Source of the DNA: Nitrososphaerota archaeon
GTDB lineage: Archaea; Thermoproteota; Nitrososphaeria; Nitrososphaerales; UBA57
DNA length: 64,000 nucleotides
Direction: 5' to 3'
NCBI GenBank assembly: GCA_024860875.1
Contig: JACPSZ010000001.1
Span: forward strand, 62,001-126,000
Of this stretch, positions 35,106 to 44,822 are shown in pieces; position 1 is the first letter of the stretch, and each line of letters opens with the position of its first letter. The notes under the pieces were generated by a model. That model was not told where the DNA came from, made no database searches, and saw only the letters and a list, made by a program, of their open reading frames with translations. Made by a program: the position numbers and the translations under genes.

Positions 35106-35863
35106 ACGTAATGGTAAGACTTGTCTACAGAAACCTGAGGGCAAATCTTGATAAAGGCTCATTATTCTTTGAGTTGATTTTTCCACTCTTCTTTATCTTC
35201 ATCCAGGGAGCCGCAGTCTCCGGGATAGTGCCCCCATTTGATATTGGCAATGGCAGAGTAGTTTCATACTCACTCTTTCTTGCAGCAGGGGCAGTCACCC
35301 TCACAGTGATTAATGGAGGGACAAATGCGGGAACTCAACTATGGTTCGACAGAAGGCACGGCATGTTCGAACAGATTCTCATGGGCCCGTTCACAAGAGC
35401 GCAGTACATCTTCAGCATAATCATAACCACTCTAATAATAGGGATGGCTGCTTCTATACTTGTATTCGTCTTTGCGCTCCCTGTGCTTTCAGGCATTTCA
35501 ATAACTCTCCAAGCTGCACTGTTAACAGGGTTTGCTCTTTTCTTAGGTACAATATTCTTCGGAGCCTTTGCGATTACGCTCTCAGTGGCATTGAAATCAT
35601 CAGAAGCTTTTCAGATAATTTCCACTGTTGCATTCTTTATATTTCTGTTCACATCTTCAGTGTTCTTTCCCGTAGATAGGGCTCCGGGATACATTCAGGC
35701 GGTAAGCCTACTGAACCCGCTGACATACACTACGGATATGTTTAGAGCAGGTCTCTTTGACGCTGCTACTACGATACTGCCACTAGAAATAACAACGCTT
35801 TCTATAGAAGCAGCAATAATGTTCACTGTTGCTGTCGCGGCTTTCCGCCGGATAAAGGTTTGA
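35102..35863 (+). CDS. ABC-2 type exporter permease
   Basis: Membrane subunit partner of the ATPase at 34164. The 253 residues have about six membrane segments; the ABC-2 motif 'LWFDRRHGMFEQILMGPFTR' and 'FPVDRAPGYIQAVSLLNPLT' near the fifth segment are characteristic. It probably exports a hydrophobic or drug-like compound, or a membrane component. Confidence 0.9.
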   Translation: MNVMVRLVYRNLRANLDKGSLFFELIFPLFFIFIQGAAVSGIVPPFDIGNGRVVSYSLFLAAGAVTLTVINGGTNAGTQLWFDRRHGMFEQILMGPFTRAQYIFSIIITTLIIGMAASILVFVFALPVLSGISITLQAALLTGFALFLGTIFFGAFAITLSVALKSSEAFQIISTVAFFIFLFTSSVFFPVDRAPGYIQAVSLLNPLTYTTDMFRAGLFDAATTILPLEITTLSIEAAIMFTVAVAAFRRIKV

Positions 35864-35949
35864 AGTCAGATTCGAATGATCCTGAATAAACCAAAGCAAT
35901 AGCGACGGTTTTATAGAATAGTAGGTTCTGTGGTGCCAACGCATTGCCT

Positions 35950-36606
35950 ATGAATATTATCATCCTAGGCGGAGGAAACGTGGGCGAAAAGCTCGCCAAG
36001 CAGCTTACTCGATCCAAATACCAAGTCACCCTTTTCGAAAAGGATGCTTCTCTGGCACGACGCTTAGCAGCTGAGTTAGATGCCACAGTATTAAATGCAG
36101 ATGGGACAGAGAGACCGAATCTCTTAGATGCTAAGATAGGCGAGGCTGATGTTTTCATAGCTGTCACAGGTGATGATAAGACAAATCTCTTTGCATGCCA
36201 ACTGGCTACCAAGTTGGGCGCCCGAAAAGTGATGTCCAGGGTAAACGATCCGGAAGACCTTGAATTCTTTCTGGACATGGGTATTACGGCAATTAACACA
36301 ACTCTGGTTACGGTAGCCGCTATAGAGGAATCAGTTAGACACGAAGGGAAGATGCCACAGATTGCTTCCATAGCGGATGACAAAGGGAGAATCATAAGGT
36401 TGCTTTTGATAGAAGAGTCTCCTGCACTGGGGCACAAGGTGAGCGAATTGCCAATTGCAAAGAATATCTTTGCTGTTAGCAGGGGAGAAAGGTTAGTGTT
36501 TGGAGACGAGGCTAGTGTTCTACGCGAAGGCGATGTGCTTTACGCCGTTGTCAGAAATGATGCAGAGATTAAGCAGGCTAGAGAATTAATCGGGGCCAAA
36601 GATTGA
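35950..36606 (+). CDS. trkA: Trk potassium uptake regulator TrkA
   Basis: NAD-binding RCK/KTN regulator of a Trk potassium channel. The 218 residues start with Rossmann 'IIILGGGNVGEKLAKQLT', then 'VFIAVTGDDKTNLFACQLA' and 'VSRVNDPEDLEFFLDMGI', and end with a RCK_C (TrkA-C) domain ('SPALGHKVSELPI...EGDVLYAVVRND'). I chose ATG 35950 over TTG 35944. Its stop overlaps the trkH start, so the two are coupled. Confidence 0.95.
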   Translation: MNIIILGGGNVGEKLAKQLTRSKYQVTLFEKDASLARRLAAELDATVLNADGTERPNLLDAKIGEADVFIAVTGDDKTNLFACQLATKLGARKVMSRVNDPEDLEFFLDMGITAINTTLVTVAAIEESVRHEGKMPQIASIADDKGRIIRLLLIEESPALGHKVSELPIAKNIFAVSRGERLVFGDEASVLREGDVLYAVVRNDAEIKQARELIGAKD

Positions 36607-38096
36607 GACACACACATGTTATCGTCTTCAAGAATCTCGGCTTAATATTACAGGTCAACGGGCTTTTTAGCATAATTCCCGTAGCGTTTGCCATTGCGAT
36701 AGGCGAAGAACCTCAAGCTATTGCAATATTTCTGGCATCCTTTGTGTCCTTGGCCTTGGGATTTTTCCTCACCACTACTAAGGGAGCAGAGAAGGCGAAT
36801 TATGCAAACATCTCAATACTTGTAGTAGTCTCATTCATCGTGCTTGGTGTCATAGGTTCCATACCGTATTTGTACTTGCATAATCAGCTATTTCCAACTG
36901 CTTCAATCCTGACCAAAATAACCACAAGCTACTTTGAAAGCATATCCGCAATGACGACAACGGGTCTGACAGTCTTCGACCCTGCAGCCCTACCAAAATC
37001 ATTGATATTCTACAGGGCTGTGACGGAATGGCTTGGCGGCGTTGGAATCATATTCTTTATACTGCTTTTCCTTAATACCTCAGGCACTTACACCAGAGCA
37101 CTAGAGGCATTCGGGGGTTTTGCAAGGCTAGCTTCCACAGCTAGAGGAACATATCTCCGTATCATGCAGATTTACGCTATGTACACCATTCTATTCTCGA
37201 TTTTACTCATAACTTTCGGCTTCATGGACCCCTTTTCTGCAACCATAGTTTCGCTAACAGGCATGTCTACAGGAGGAATGCTGCATACAGGAGACCTCTC
37301 AGCAGAGCTAAACCCTGCGGGCTACTGGCTTGTAATCATTCTGATGATAACAGGTGCTACAAGTTTTCCAATTCATGAAAGGATCTGGAATAGAAAGATT
37401 CGTGGAATCTTTTCAGTCGAATTCAAGACCTTTGTTTCCTACCTTATAGTGATTCTACTGGTAACGCTCGCATTGTCGAACATATGGAATTTAACCAATA
37501 TACAAGGAATCATATTTCATTTGGTTTCTGGTGCCAGTACAACCGGTTTTCAATACATACGTTTAGACATGTTAAGCACTCCAGTCAGACTTGTTCTTAC
37601 TATAGCTATGCTTGTTGGAGGATGCAGTTTCTCCACAGCGGGAGGATTGAAAGTGATCAGAATGATTATAGCGTTTCGCTCTGTGTCTTGGCTTGTGAAG
37701 AACGATGTCCTTCCAAGCTCAGCAGTTTCTCTTGTGAAGGTTGGGAAGAATACCTTCTTTGAAAAAGAAATTGCCACCATATTGGCACTAATATTTGCAG
37801 GTGTAGCGTCGATTATCGCAACGACCGCCATTGTGATGTTAGCAGGCCATTCATTCTTGAATTCCTTTTTTGAATCTGTTTCAGCCTTCTCTACGACGGG
37901 TTTGAGTACTGGTGTCACAAGCATCAATCTGCCTAATTTTGCCAAGACTGCACTGATAATAGAGATGATAGTTGGGAGGTTAGAGGTTATACCTGTTTTA
38001 ATAACTATTAGGGCTGTTATGAGCTACATAACCCAAAGAGGAAGGCTCAATGCTACTCTGGTGCAGCTTAAAGAAATTTCACATAAAGCACGCTAG
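36603..38096 (+). CDS. trkH: Trk potassium transporter TrkH
   Basis: Potassium-translocating subunit of the Trk system, 497 residues with about ten membrane helices and the four pore repeats ('SISAMTTTGLTVFDP', 'SLTGMSTGGMLHTGD', 'LVSGASTTGFQYI', 'SVSAFSTTGLSTGV'), each with the selectivity-filter Thr-Gly. It is co-transcribed with trkA. The start is TTG at 36603, overlapping the trkA stop. The 3' end overlaps the convergent VIT-family gene by 4 bp. Confidence 0.96.
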   Translation: MRHTHVIVFKNLGLILQVNGLFSIIPVAFAIAIGEEPQAIAIFLASFVSLALGFFLTTTKGAEKANYANISILVVVSFIVLGVIGSIPYLYLHNQLFPTASILTKITTSYFESISAMTTTGLTVFDPAALPKSLIFYRAVTEWLGGVGIIFFILLFLNTSGTYTRALEAFGGFARLASTARGTYLRIMQIYAMYTILFSILLITFGFMDPFSATIVSLTGMSTGGMLHTGDLSAELNPAGYWLVIILMITGATSFPIHERIWNRKIRGIFSVEFKTFVSYLIVILLVTLALSNIWNLTNIQGIIFHLVSGASTTGFQYIRLDMLSTPVRLVLTIAMLVGGCSFSTAGGLKVIRMIIAFRSVSWLVKNDVLPSSAVSLVKVGKNTFFEKEIATILALIFAGVASIIATTAIVMLAGHSFLNSFFESVSAFSTTGLSTGVTSINLPNFAKTALIIEMIVGRLEVIPVLITIRAVMSYITQRGRLNATLVQLKEISHKAR

Positions 38097-38680
38097 ACCA
38101 ACGAAACTCTCAGAAGGATAAAGAGCAGTGCTACCAGAAAACCAATAGAGACCATTATAGCTCCATAAAGAAACATGTTTGATCTTGCTGACCTCCCCAG
38201 CAACATACCAAGGACAAAAAGGAATCCAAGGTCGAGTCCTACCGAACTTGCAAAAGCTGAGTTAACATCAACAATATCCCATAGTGTCAGAACGAAGGGA
38301 GAAAGAACAAGAGCCCCAGCTAATATCGGTGCAACGGCATCTACTGCAGCAACCACAAGCACCGTGGCATGCGAGGCTCGTTCAACGATAGAATTGCCAA
38401 GTTTGCTGAGCATGGCCTGTTCAAGTTCCTTAAGGTTTCTAGTTCGTTCCGCTCTTTCTGTCATAAAAGCTCCCGACGCACCAGATATCGCCATTGCTAA
38501 CGTTGCTCCAAGACCTGTACTCAAGATAAGTTCTGGCTCAAGCCTTCCCGAAACATAGAAACCCATTATAATACCTAGAGTTGTCAGAGCTCCGTCAAAA
38601 CCATTCATTGCAAGGTATCGGCGAGTAATTTCCCCTGCTCTGGTGATGCGCAGATACTGGCGGAGCTTAGATAATTTCAA
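38093..38680 (-). CDS. VIT1/CCC1-family transporter
   Basis: 195-residue membrane protein of the vacuolar iron transporter family. It shows the N-terminal 'RRYLAMNGFDGALTTLGIIM' segment (the family signature 'NDGIVSxxGIxxGV'-like), 'LAMAISGASGAFMTERAERT' and three C-terminal hydrophobic segments. Members move Fe2+/Mn2+ or are of unknown function in archaea. The metal-binding cytosolic insert between helices 2 and 3 appears short here, so substrate specificity is uncertain. Confidence 0.8.
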   Translation of the reverse strand: MKLSKLRQYLRITRAGEITRRYLAMNGFDGALTTLGIIMGFYVSGRLEPELILSTGLGATLAMAISGASGAFMTERAERTRNLKELEQAMLSKLGNSIVERASHATVLVVAAVDAVAPILAGALVLSPFVLTLWDIVDVNSAFASSVGLDLGFLFVLGMLLGRSARSNMFLYGAIMVSIGFLVALLFILLRVSLV

Positions 38681-38747
38681 TACATGTACACTATTTCGCC
38701 CGTCTATTATCCGTTAGCTTTAAGCCAAGAGCGATGAAAGACTATTA

Positions 38748-39026
38748 ATGATGAAGACGCAGATCAGAAGAATAGTCGTAGACTCGCTAAAACCGAGAGA
38801 AACTTCCACGATAGAACTTTCAAAGTCTTTGTGCGATGCAGATGGGGTGGGCGAGGTAGATTTGGTTGTAACCGAGGTCGATTCAAGAACGGAAACGGTC
38901 AAAATTACTATCAGAGGTCAGCAGATAAACTATGACGCAGTGATGAAGGTCATGGACGATCATGGAGCGACGATAAGAAGCATAGACGAGATTAATGTAG
39001 GAAGAGCTCCCGCACCATCAAAATAA
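38748..39026 (+). CDS. DUF211-family small protein
   Basis: 92-residue ferredoxin-like protein of the archaeal DUF211 (MTH889-like) family: 'IRRIVVDSLKPRETSTIELS', 'VGEVDLVVTEVDSRTETVKI' and 'IRSIDEINVG' match. The family forms oligomeric rings, with function undetermined. Two adjacent ATGs leave the start ambiguous by one codon. It is divergent from the VIT-family gene. Confidence 0.88.
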   Translation: MMKTQIRRIVVDSLKPRETSTIELSKSLCDADGVGEVDLVVTEVDSRTETVKITIRGQQINYDAVMKVMDDHGATIRSIDEINVGRAPAPSK

Positions 39027-39107
39027 GCTGGACTATTCATTGTATTAGAACTTTGTCAGCTATCAAAAGATTATGTTAAATATCTGGATCATTACTCTTT
39101 TAGGGCA

Positions 39108-39437
39108 TTGTCCAAAAAGACGAGCAGACCTAAGCTGATCGTATTCGCTGCTGTAACTTATGTTCTGGCCATATTGGCATTCATCTTCCTATGGTATTTC
39201 CTGATGGCCAACGTTTCGGCGATATCAAGGGCTATAACTGAAGTTGCATCTGTAGGAAGACCCCCTGGAGGCTTTCAAGAAAACATCAAGATTGCAGACG
39301 AGTTATCAGTTATTGTATTGAGATATGGCTGGATTCCTGTCTTCATAGGAGGCTTGGGCGACCTCACTCCATACTACTTTGGATACGGTATTGTCGTAGC
39401 AGCCGCACTAGCGTGGTGGGTTAAGAAGAGATGGTAA
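39108..39437 (+). CDS. Small membrane protein
   Basis: 109 residues, TTG start at 39108. Hydrophobic segments lie at ~10-33 and ~85-105, with a short extracytoplasmic loop containing 'VGRPPGGFQENIK'. There is no recognisable family. The next gene starts one base after this stop, so they form a membrane-protein pair. Confidence 0.6.
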   Translation: MSKKTSRPKLIVFAAVTYVLAILAFIFLWYFLMANVSAISRAITEVASVGRPPGGFQENIKIADELSVIVLRYGWIPVFIGGLGDLTPYYFGYGIVVAAALAWWVKKRW

Positions 39438-39438
39438 A

Positions 39439-39681
39439 ATGAAGCGTCAGACAATACTGAAGGCTTGGGCCATCTTTGGCGTGTACTGGTTCGTTACTTT
39501 TGCTATTCTGACCTTCGCGACAAGTGCGGCATTACCCGTAATACTGGTAGCGGCGTTGAGCCTTTACGCTGGCGTAATTCTTGCCGTTATTTCCGTTGCT
39601 ACTCTGCTTTACGAAATAATAAGGCCAGCTAAGAAGGCTACCGCAGAGCAAAAGCCTGAAGAGGCTAAACCCATGCAATGA
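39439..39681 (+). CDS. Small membrane protein, second of a pair
   Basis: 80 residues with two hydrophobic segments (~9-30 and ~36-62) and a charged Lys/Glu/Pro-rich tail ('AKKATAEQKPEEAKP'). It begins 2 bp after the previous gene's stop. Function unknown; probably acts together with the 109-residue partner. Confidence 0.6.
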   Translation: MKRQTILKAWAIFGVYWFVTFAILTFATSAALPVILVAALSLYAGVILAVISVATLLYEIIRPAKKATAEQKPEEAKPMQ

Positions 39682-39761
39682 TTCCGACGCATATACTGGT
39701 CTTGCAAAAACATGCGTTATGCTTAAGTAATACGAATAGGATTTGATTCTGAAAGCGATGT

Positions 39762-40172
39762 ATGTTACTTCCTGCTGAAATTGAAGCTAGAACATCAGTG
39801 CCTGCGATAAGGGCTCTGGTAGCAAGGAAGCTTGTCAAGGAGCACCGCATGAACCAGCAGGACATCGCAAAAGCTTTGGGACTGACGCAAGCGGCAGTGA
39901 GCAACTACCTTCGAGGCAGAAGAGGAAACATCTTCAGCGACGACGACCTTGCCAGCATTGATGGCATTGTAAGCCAGATATGCACGATGCTGGTTTCTGG
40001 CGCGGACAATCCAAAGATTATCTCAAAATTTGATGAAGCCTGCCAAGTCATACGGCACAACAGGCTCTTGTGCAGCATCCACAAGCAGCTCGATGCTACC
40101 CTTGATGTGGAGAACTGCCATGTCTGCGACGGCGAATCCGAATGGAAGCCCCTAACCTTGAAGCTCAGCTAA
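39762..40172 (+). CDS. HTH transcriptional regulator (Xre-like)
   Basis: 136-residue DNA-binding protein with an N-terminal helix-turn-helix 'RMNQQDIAKALGLTQAAVSN' (~29-48) and a C-terminal part with three Cys and one CxxC-like 'ENCHVCDGESEW', possibly a metal or redox sensor. This matches the archaeal COG2522-type regulators. It is located before the large subtilase gene; whether it regulates it is unknown. Confidence 0.85.
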   Translation: MLLPAEIEARTSVPAIRALVARKLVKEHRMNQQDIAKALGLTQAAVSNYLRGRRGNIFSDDDLASIDGIVSQICTMLVSGADNPKIISKFDEACQVIRHNRLLCSIHKQLDATLDVENCHVCDGESEWKPLTLKLS

Positions 40173-40220
40173 CTACAGTTCGACATACCCTTTAATAAAA
40201 CCAATAATACGAGGCGTGTT

Positions 40221-43200
40221 ATGCGTATGGCTAGTCAAATACTAGCGATCTTACTTATCGCTATGTTCGTTCTGACGCCGTTAATATCAGCAATTAACAT
40301 TCCAAAGACAAATGAAGAAGATTCTCTGCCCATATTCCCGAAGGATTACGCGGCATATGCCAAGGCCAAAAAGTACACCTCCATTGAGCAGTTCTATAAC
40401 GAGGTTGGCTATTGGAACCAGACCTCAGACACACTACGCGCATTAATTCTTTACAATGCTGGGGAGTTGGTGTATGAGCCAGAAGGCGTAAGCATAAAAC
40501 ACGTTTACAAGATGCTCCCTATGGCTTCTGTAAGCGTAGACAGGAAGAAGTTTACTCAACTTTCGAACCTTGCAGGCATAAAGAAGGTCTACCTTGACCA
40601 GAAATTTGAAACTACCTCGTTGAACCTGCTTGATCTGGCGAGTGGAAGGCTCAAGGCAGATGTAAACTATCCCTACATAGGCAAGTACCCTACACTGCTC
40701 AACGACACTACGAAGCTGATAGGGGCGCAAGATCTCTGGAAGAAGGGCATAATGGGCAACGGCACCGTTATCGCAATGCTCGACACAGGCATAGATTCAA
40801 GCCATCCTAACATGGCCTTCCTTCTAAACTCTCAGCAGAAGAAGGTGATCAAGGAAATTTCAATGGTTGATATCTTTGAGGAGTTTGGAGACGTGAGTGA
40901 CCAGTCAGGCCATGGAAGTCACACTTCTGGAATAGCCTCTTCAAGCGGTGCAGTGGGGAGCACGAAGATAATCGCGACCTCTGTTGGAACGGAGATTCTC
41001 AATGCAACGATCCTGCCAAACACTCAGATGGGAGTTGCGCCAATGTCAAGAATTTACAACGTAAAGGTTCTCAGCAACCAAGGCTTTGGCCTGCTGTCTT
41101 GGATTATTAGCGGGATAGAATGGGCGTCGGAAAATGGCGCTGATGTGATCTCAATGAGCCTCGGTGCATACCCATTCTTTGTAGATGACGATCCTCTTTC
41201 TATGGCAGTTGAGAAGGCTGTAAAGAACAATGTTACAGTAGTTACGTCAACGGGTAATGTAGGTCCGACAACCTTCGCCGTAGGCACGCCCGGGATAAGC
41301 AGGGACGCAATAGCAGTCGCGGCAGCATATGGAACTAAATATCCAATATACTTTAGCAGCAGGGGTCCAGCGTCTTACAATCTCATACAGAAGCCGGACA
41401 TTCTAGCACCGGGAATGGTAGTCTCTAACTGGGCATTCTACCAGCAATTTGAAGAGACTTTCTATCTTGAGTTGTCAGGAACGTCTATGGCGGCACCACA
41501 TGTAGCAGGTGCGGCAGCATTGCTGAAACAGGCATTCCCAGCAGCAAGTCCATATGCGATAAAAGCTGCACTGCTGAAAAGTGCTACCGATCTTGGGCTC
41601 GAACCCAATGTTCAGGGTGCGGGATTTTTGAACGTCTCAAAGGCTTATGACATACTTGTTGCAGCCCAAGGCGATTTCAGGCAGCTAGAGTACCCAGAGG
41701 CTAAGATAGAGCCAGTCCGCCCAATTTCTAATCTTACAGGTGCTTTAGCAGCAACAAGAATCCGCTTCATCGGAATACCTGGACTGTACAGCAATTTCCT
41801 AAACAAGCTTATTGAGGAGGGAGCAACGATCTCTGTGCAGAATATCGGCCCTCTAACAGCAGAATCACTAACTAACATAGATGTTTTAGTGCTTGCTGAG
41901 CCAAGCAATATTAAGGATACGCTCTACAACAAGACGGCGATAGATCTCTTTATCGGCTCTGGCAAGTCGCTGCTCTTCATCGGGGATACTCTGAGGGATG
42001 GATACGACAACATCACAAGACAGTATAGCATAGCATGGAACATTCTGGCAATGGGAGGCTCTGTTACCAGATTCGGTAACCATCCGATTACTCAAGGCCT
42101 GAAGCAGTTATGGTTCGGAGGGTCAATAGCGAGTCTCAAAGTAGATGCAGGGGCACAGATCATAGCTCAGGACTCCCTGTACCCTGTGGCAGCATTATGG
42201 ACTGGTTTTGGAGGTGGCAAGGTCTTCGTTCTTGCGGATGATGACGTCCTAAACGATGCTAATGTTCAGAAGTTTGATAACATGCCCTTCGGATTGAACG
42301 TCATAGCATTTCTTGCGCTCGACAGGATCGCAAGCAGGCCCCATGTGCACGAAGTTGGTATTGGATTACGCTATCCAAAGTTCATCGTCAATGGAAGCAC
42401 GACAACATTCAAGGTAGATGTTACCAACTTTGGAAGTTTCACGGAGAGAGTGAGCATATCCGTAAACATAACGAACGAGCGAGGGGCACTGGTCCAGCGG
42501 CTGAGCGACACAGTTACCGACCTTTTCCCAGGGTCCACAAAGAGTGCGACGTTCACTAGCAACGCAATAAGAACGCAAAACCAGTTTGCAGAATACAGGA
42601 TTATCGCTCGAGCTAGCACAGGCTTTCCAGAGGTAAGCTCGCAGAACAACCAGCAGATTGCAACGTTCGATGTCATTTCCAGAAACCGACTGACTGGCAC
42701 AAACCCCAGAATCGCACTTTTCGCACCGAGCAAGATAACTTCATCGTTGTACCCAACAATGACCTATTTTCCCGGAGATTTCAAGGTTCTAAACGTGACA
42801 CTTCTCTCAAGCTACCAGCTCAACAATGCGAGGGTGCGCATAGTAGGAAATGCATCGCAATTTACGTCGTTTTCAAATGCAAAGCGACTGGCAGAAACTC
42901 TCATCTTCTTTGACTTCCCAGACAGCACCCCTCTCACATTTAATTACGGCAAGAAGTATGATGCAGGGAAGGAAATTACTCTCGGCTCCGTAATAGGCTA
43001 CAAAGGGCTTCCACTCCAGATAATTATCGATGATAATGCAAGACCGGGCAAGTATACTGGTGCAATCGAGCTCGTTGAAGGCAATGCGGTTACCGCAAGG
43101 CTGCCAATCGAGCTTTCAATTTCAAATCCGAAAGGCGTGATACTGTATGACGACGTATTTCATGGAGTTGACTTTCTGGGTACCATAATTCCTATAGAAG

Positions 43201-44792
43201 TTGAGCGGTTGTGGGGAGGATCGTTCAGAGGCACTGCACCGACGGAGTGGTATGCAACACTCGCAAAGAGTGGCTTCCAGCTAATCTCGCTAAAGCAGTA
43301 CATGAACAACAGTGGCATTAAAGATCCTTGGGAGGTATTCACGAGTGGGAAGTTCAAGAATATAGTGCTGCACGACACAGAATTACATGCAGGAAGGACG
43401 GGAATGTTCCCACTCATGCTCAAGAATGGAACTAACATAGAAATTCACTACGACAACGACTTCAGGGGAGCGTCTTTGGGACAAGTAACAATTGACAAAA
43501 CAACATTCCTTGGTCTAGCAAGGAATTTCAACGCTTCAAATCCGATAGGAAGAGGCATAGCAAATGCAACTTTCGTCTTTGGAGTCGAACTAGCAACGCG
43601 GCCAGGGGCTCAAATCATAGCAACTGCAGCGAGTCCTGCAAGCCCGGAGCTTTCTGGCGTAATAGCGGCGTCGTTCAAGGTAGATGGAGGGGGTAAATTG
43701 GTCGCAATCGGCGACTCGAGCCTCTTTGAATTTACCGAAGACTTCTACTGGCTGATATACAAGGCAGCATTCGGGATTAATGCTACAACTAAAGGAGAGT
43801 TCCAGCTCGGAGCCAATGCAGCAGCATACCTGACCAATAAAGCTCCAGCTATAAACATCTTGGCTACGGACAGGCCATCATACGGAGCCGGAAGCCAGGT
43901 GCAGCTGACATTCAACTCGCCAACATCAAAAACTGCAAGGATAATACTAAAGGATCCCGAAGGCAATATACTTTCTACAATCCAGCAAGCAGCAGCCGCA
44001 GAGAACAGAATTACCATTCCTCTTTCTGACAAGCTTGCCCCAGGATCTTATTTGATAGATGTCAGAGCAATTGATGACATGGGAGACTTTTCGGATAAGG
44101 CAATATCTTTTGCAATAAGAAATACAGTAGCACCAACACTGCAAATAATTAGCCCGAAGACCGACGATAAAATAATAGGCACAGCTAGGATCGAAGTTCT
44201 AGGAGAGGCAAAATCCCCAGGTACTATGGAGCTGTTCATAGACAATGACAAGGCTGCCACATGGTCCATAGGCGCAAGAGCTTACGTGTGGGATGCCTCA
44301 AAGGCTACAGAAGGGCAGCACAAGATAAGGCTTACAGCGGTTGATCAAGATGGCAATTCTAACGAAGCGACGATAAACGTCCAAGTAGCAAGGCCTCCGA
44401 AAGCTCCTCCACCAAACCTGCAGATAATAAGTCCCATCTCCAACCAGAAGCTCATAGGAGCTGTGAAGATAGAAATCCTCGGCGAAGCGAAGGCTCCAGC
44501 AACCATGGATCTCTTCATTGACAACGAAAAGGTACAGAGCTGGTCTGATGTCGGATCTAGGAGCTATGTATGGAACTCGTCACTTGCAACTGAAGGCCCT
44601 CATAAGATAAGAGTCGTTGCAAACGATCAAGACGGCAATACCAAAGAAGCTTCAATAGATGTCATAGCAGCAAGGCCTGAAGTGCCTCCGCCGCCTCCGC
44701 TGCTTACAAACACAGAGATCATAGTAATAGTGATGAACATAATCACTATAGCAGCTCTAGCAGTATTGGTAATCAGAAAGGGTAAAAGATAG
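40221..44792 (+). CDS. Large secreted subtilisin-like protease with C-terminal membrane anchor
   Basis: Cell-surface serine protease of the S8 family, 1523 residues. An N-terminal signal segment lies at ~7-24, then a propeptide; the catalytic triad is Asp188 ('AMLDTGID'), His231 ('SGHGSHTSG') and Ser422 ('LSGTSMAAPHVAG'), with oxyanion Asn346. Downstream are regions resembling the glutamine-amidotransferase-like part of site-1-type proteases ('VILYDDVFHGVDF', 'GGKLVAIGDSSLFEF'), CARDB-like beta domains and two ~90-residue Ig-like repeats ('LQIISP...KIIGTARIEVLGE' and 'LQIISP...KLIGAVKIEILGE'). A Pro-rich linker and a membrane helix with 'IRKGKR' close it. A hairpin terminator follows. Confidence 0.93.
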   Translation: MRMASQILAILLIAMFVLTPLISAINIPKTNEEDSLPIFPKDYAAYAKAKKYTSIEQFYNEVGYWNQTSDTLRALILYNAGELVYEPEGVSIKHVYKMLPMASVSVDRKKFTQLSNLAGIKKVYLDQKFETTSLNLLDLASGRLKADVNYPYIGKYPTLLNDTTKLIGAQDLWKKGIMGNGTVIAMLDTGIDSSHPNMAFLLNSQQKKVIKEISMVDIFEEFGDVSDQSGHGSHTSGIASSSGAVGSTKIIATSVGTEILNATILPNTQMGVAPMSRIYNVKVLSNQGFGLLSWIISGIEWASENGADVISMSLGAYPFFVDDDPLSMAVEKAVKNNVTVVTSTGNVGPTTFAVGTPGISRDAIAVAAAYGTKYPIYFSSRGPASYNLIQKPDILAPGMVVSNWAFYQQFEETFYLELSGTSMAAPHVAGAAALLKQAFPAASPYAIKAALLKSATDLGLEPNVQGAGFLNVSKAYDILVAAQGDFRQLEYPEAKIEPVRPISNLTGALAATRIRFIGIPGLYSNFLNKLIEEGATISVQNIGPLTAESLTNIDVLVLAEPSNIKDTLYNKTAIDLFIGSGKSLLFIGDTLRDGYDNITRQYSIAWNILAMGGSVTRFGNHPITQGLKQLWFGGSIASLKVDAGAQIIAQDSLYPVAALWTGFGGGKVFVLADDDVLNDANVQKFDNMPFGLNVIAFLALDRIASRPHVHEVGIGLRYPKFIVNGSTTTFKVDVTNFGSFTERVSISVNITNERGALVQRLSDTVTDLFPGSTKSATFTSNAIRTQNQFAEYRIIARASTGFPEVSSQNNQQIATFDVISRNRLTGTNPRIALFAPSKITSSLYPTMTYFPGDFKVLNVTLLSSYQLNNARVRIVGNASQFTSFSNAKRLAETLIFFDFPDSTPLTFNYGKKYDAGKEITLGSVIGYKGLPLQIIIDDNARPGKYTGAIELVEGNAVTARLPIELSISNPKGVILYDDVFHGVDFLGTIIPIEVERLWGGSFRGTAPTEWYATLAKSGFQLISLKQYMNNSGIKDPWEVFTSGKFKNIVLHDTELHAGRTGMFPLMLKNGTNIEIHYDNDFRGASLGQVTIDKTTFLGLARNFNASNPIGRGIANATFVFGVELATRPGAQIIATAASPASPELSGVIAASFKVDGGGKLVAIGDSSLFEFTEDFYWLIYKAAFGINATTKGEFQLGANAAAYLTNKAPAINILATDRPSYGAGSQVQLTFNSPTSKTARIILKDPEGNILSTIQQAAAAENRITIPLSDKLAPGSYLIDVRAIDDMGDFSDKAISFAIRNTVAPTLQIISPKTDDKIIGTARIEVLGEAKSPGTMELFIDNDKAATWSIGARAYVWDASKATEGQHKIRLTAVDQDGNSNEATINVQVARPPKAPPPNLQIISPISNQKLIGAVKIEILGEAKAPATMDLFIDNEKVQSWSDVGSRSYVWNSSLATEGPHKIRVVANDQDGNTKEASIDVIAARPEVPPPPPLLTNTEIIVIVMNIITIAALAVLVIRKGKR

Positions 44793-44799
44793 TAGAAGA

Positions 44800-44822
44800 G
44801 GGCTGTAAAGGCCCCTTTTTCT
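44800..44822 (+). terminator. Hairpin plus T-run between convergent genes
   Basis: GGGC (44800-44803) pairs with GCCC (44811-44814), followed by CCTTTTTCTT. It lies in the 30 bp between the subtilase stop and the convergent SIMPL-domain gene stop. Confidence 0.4.
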
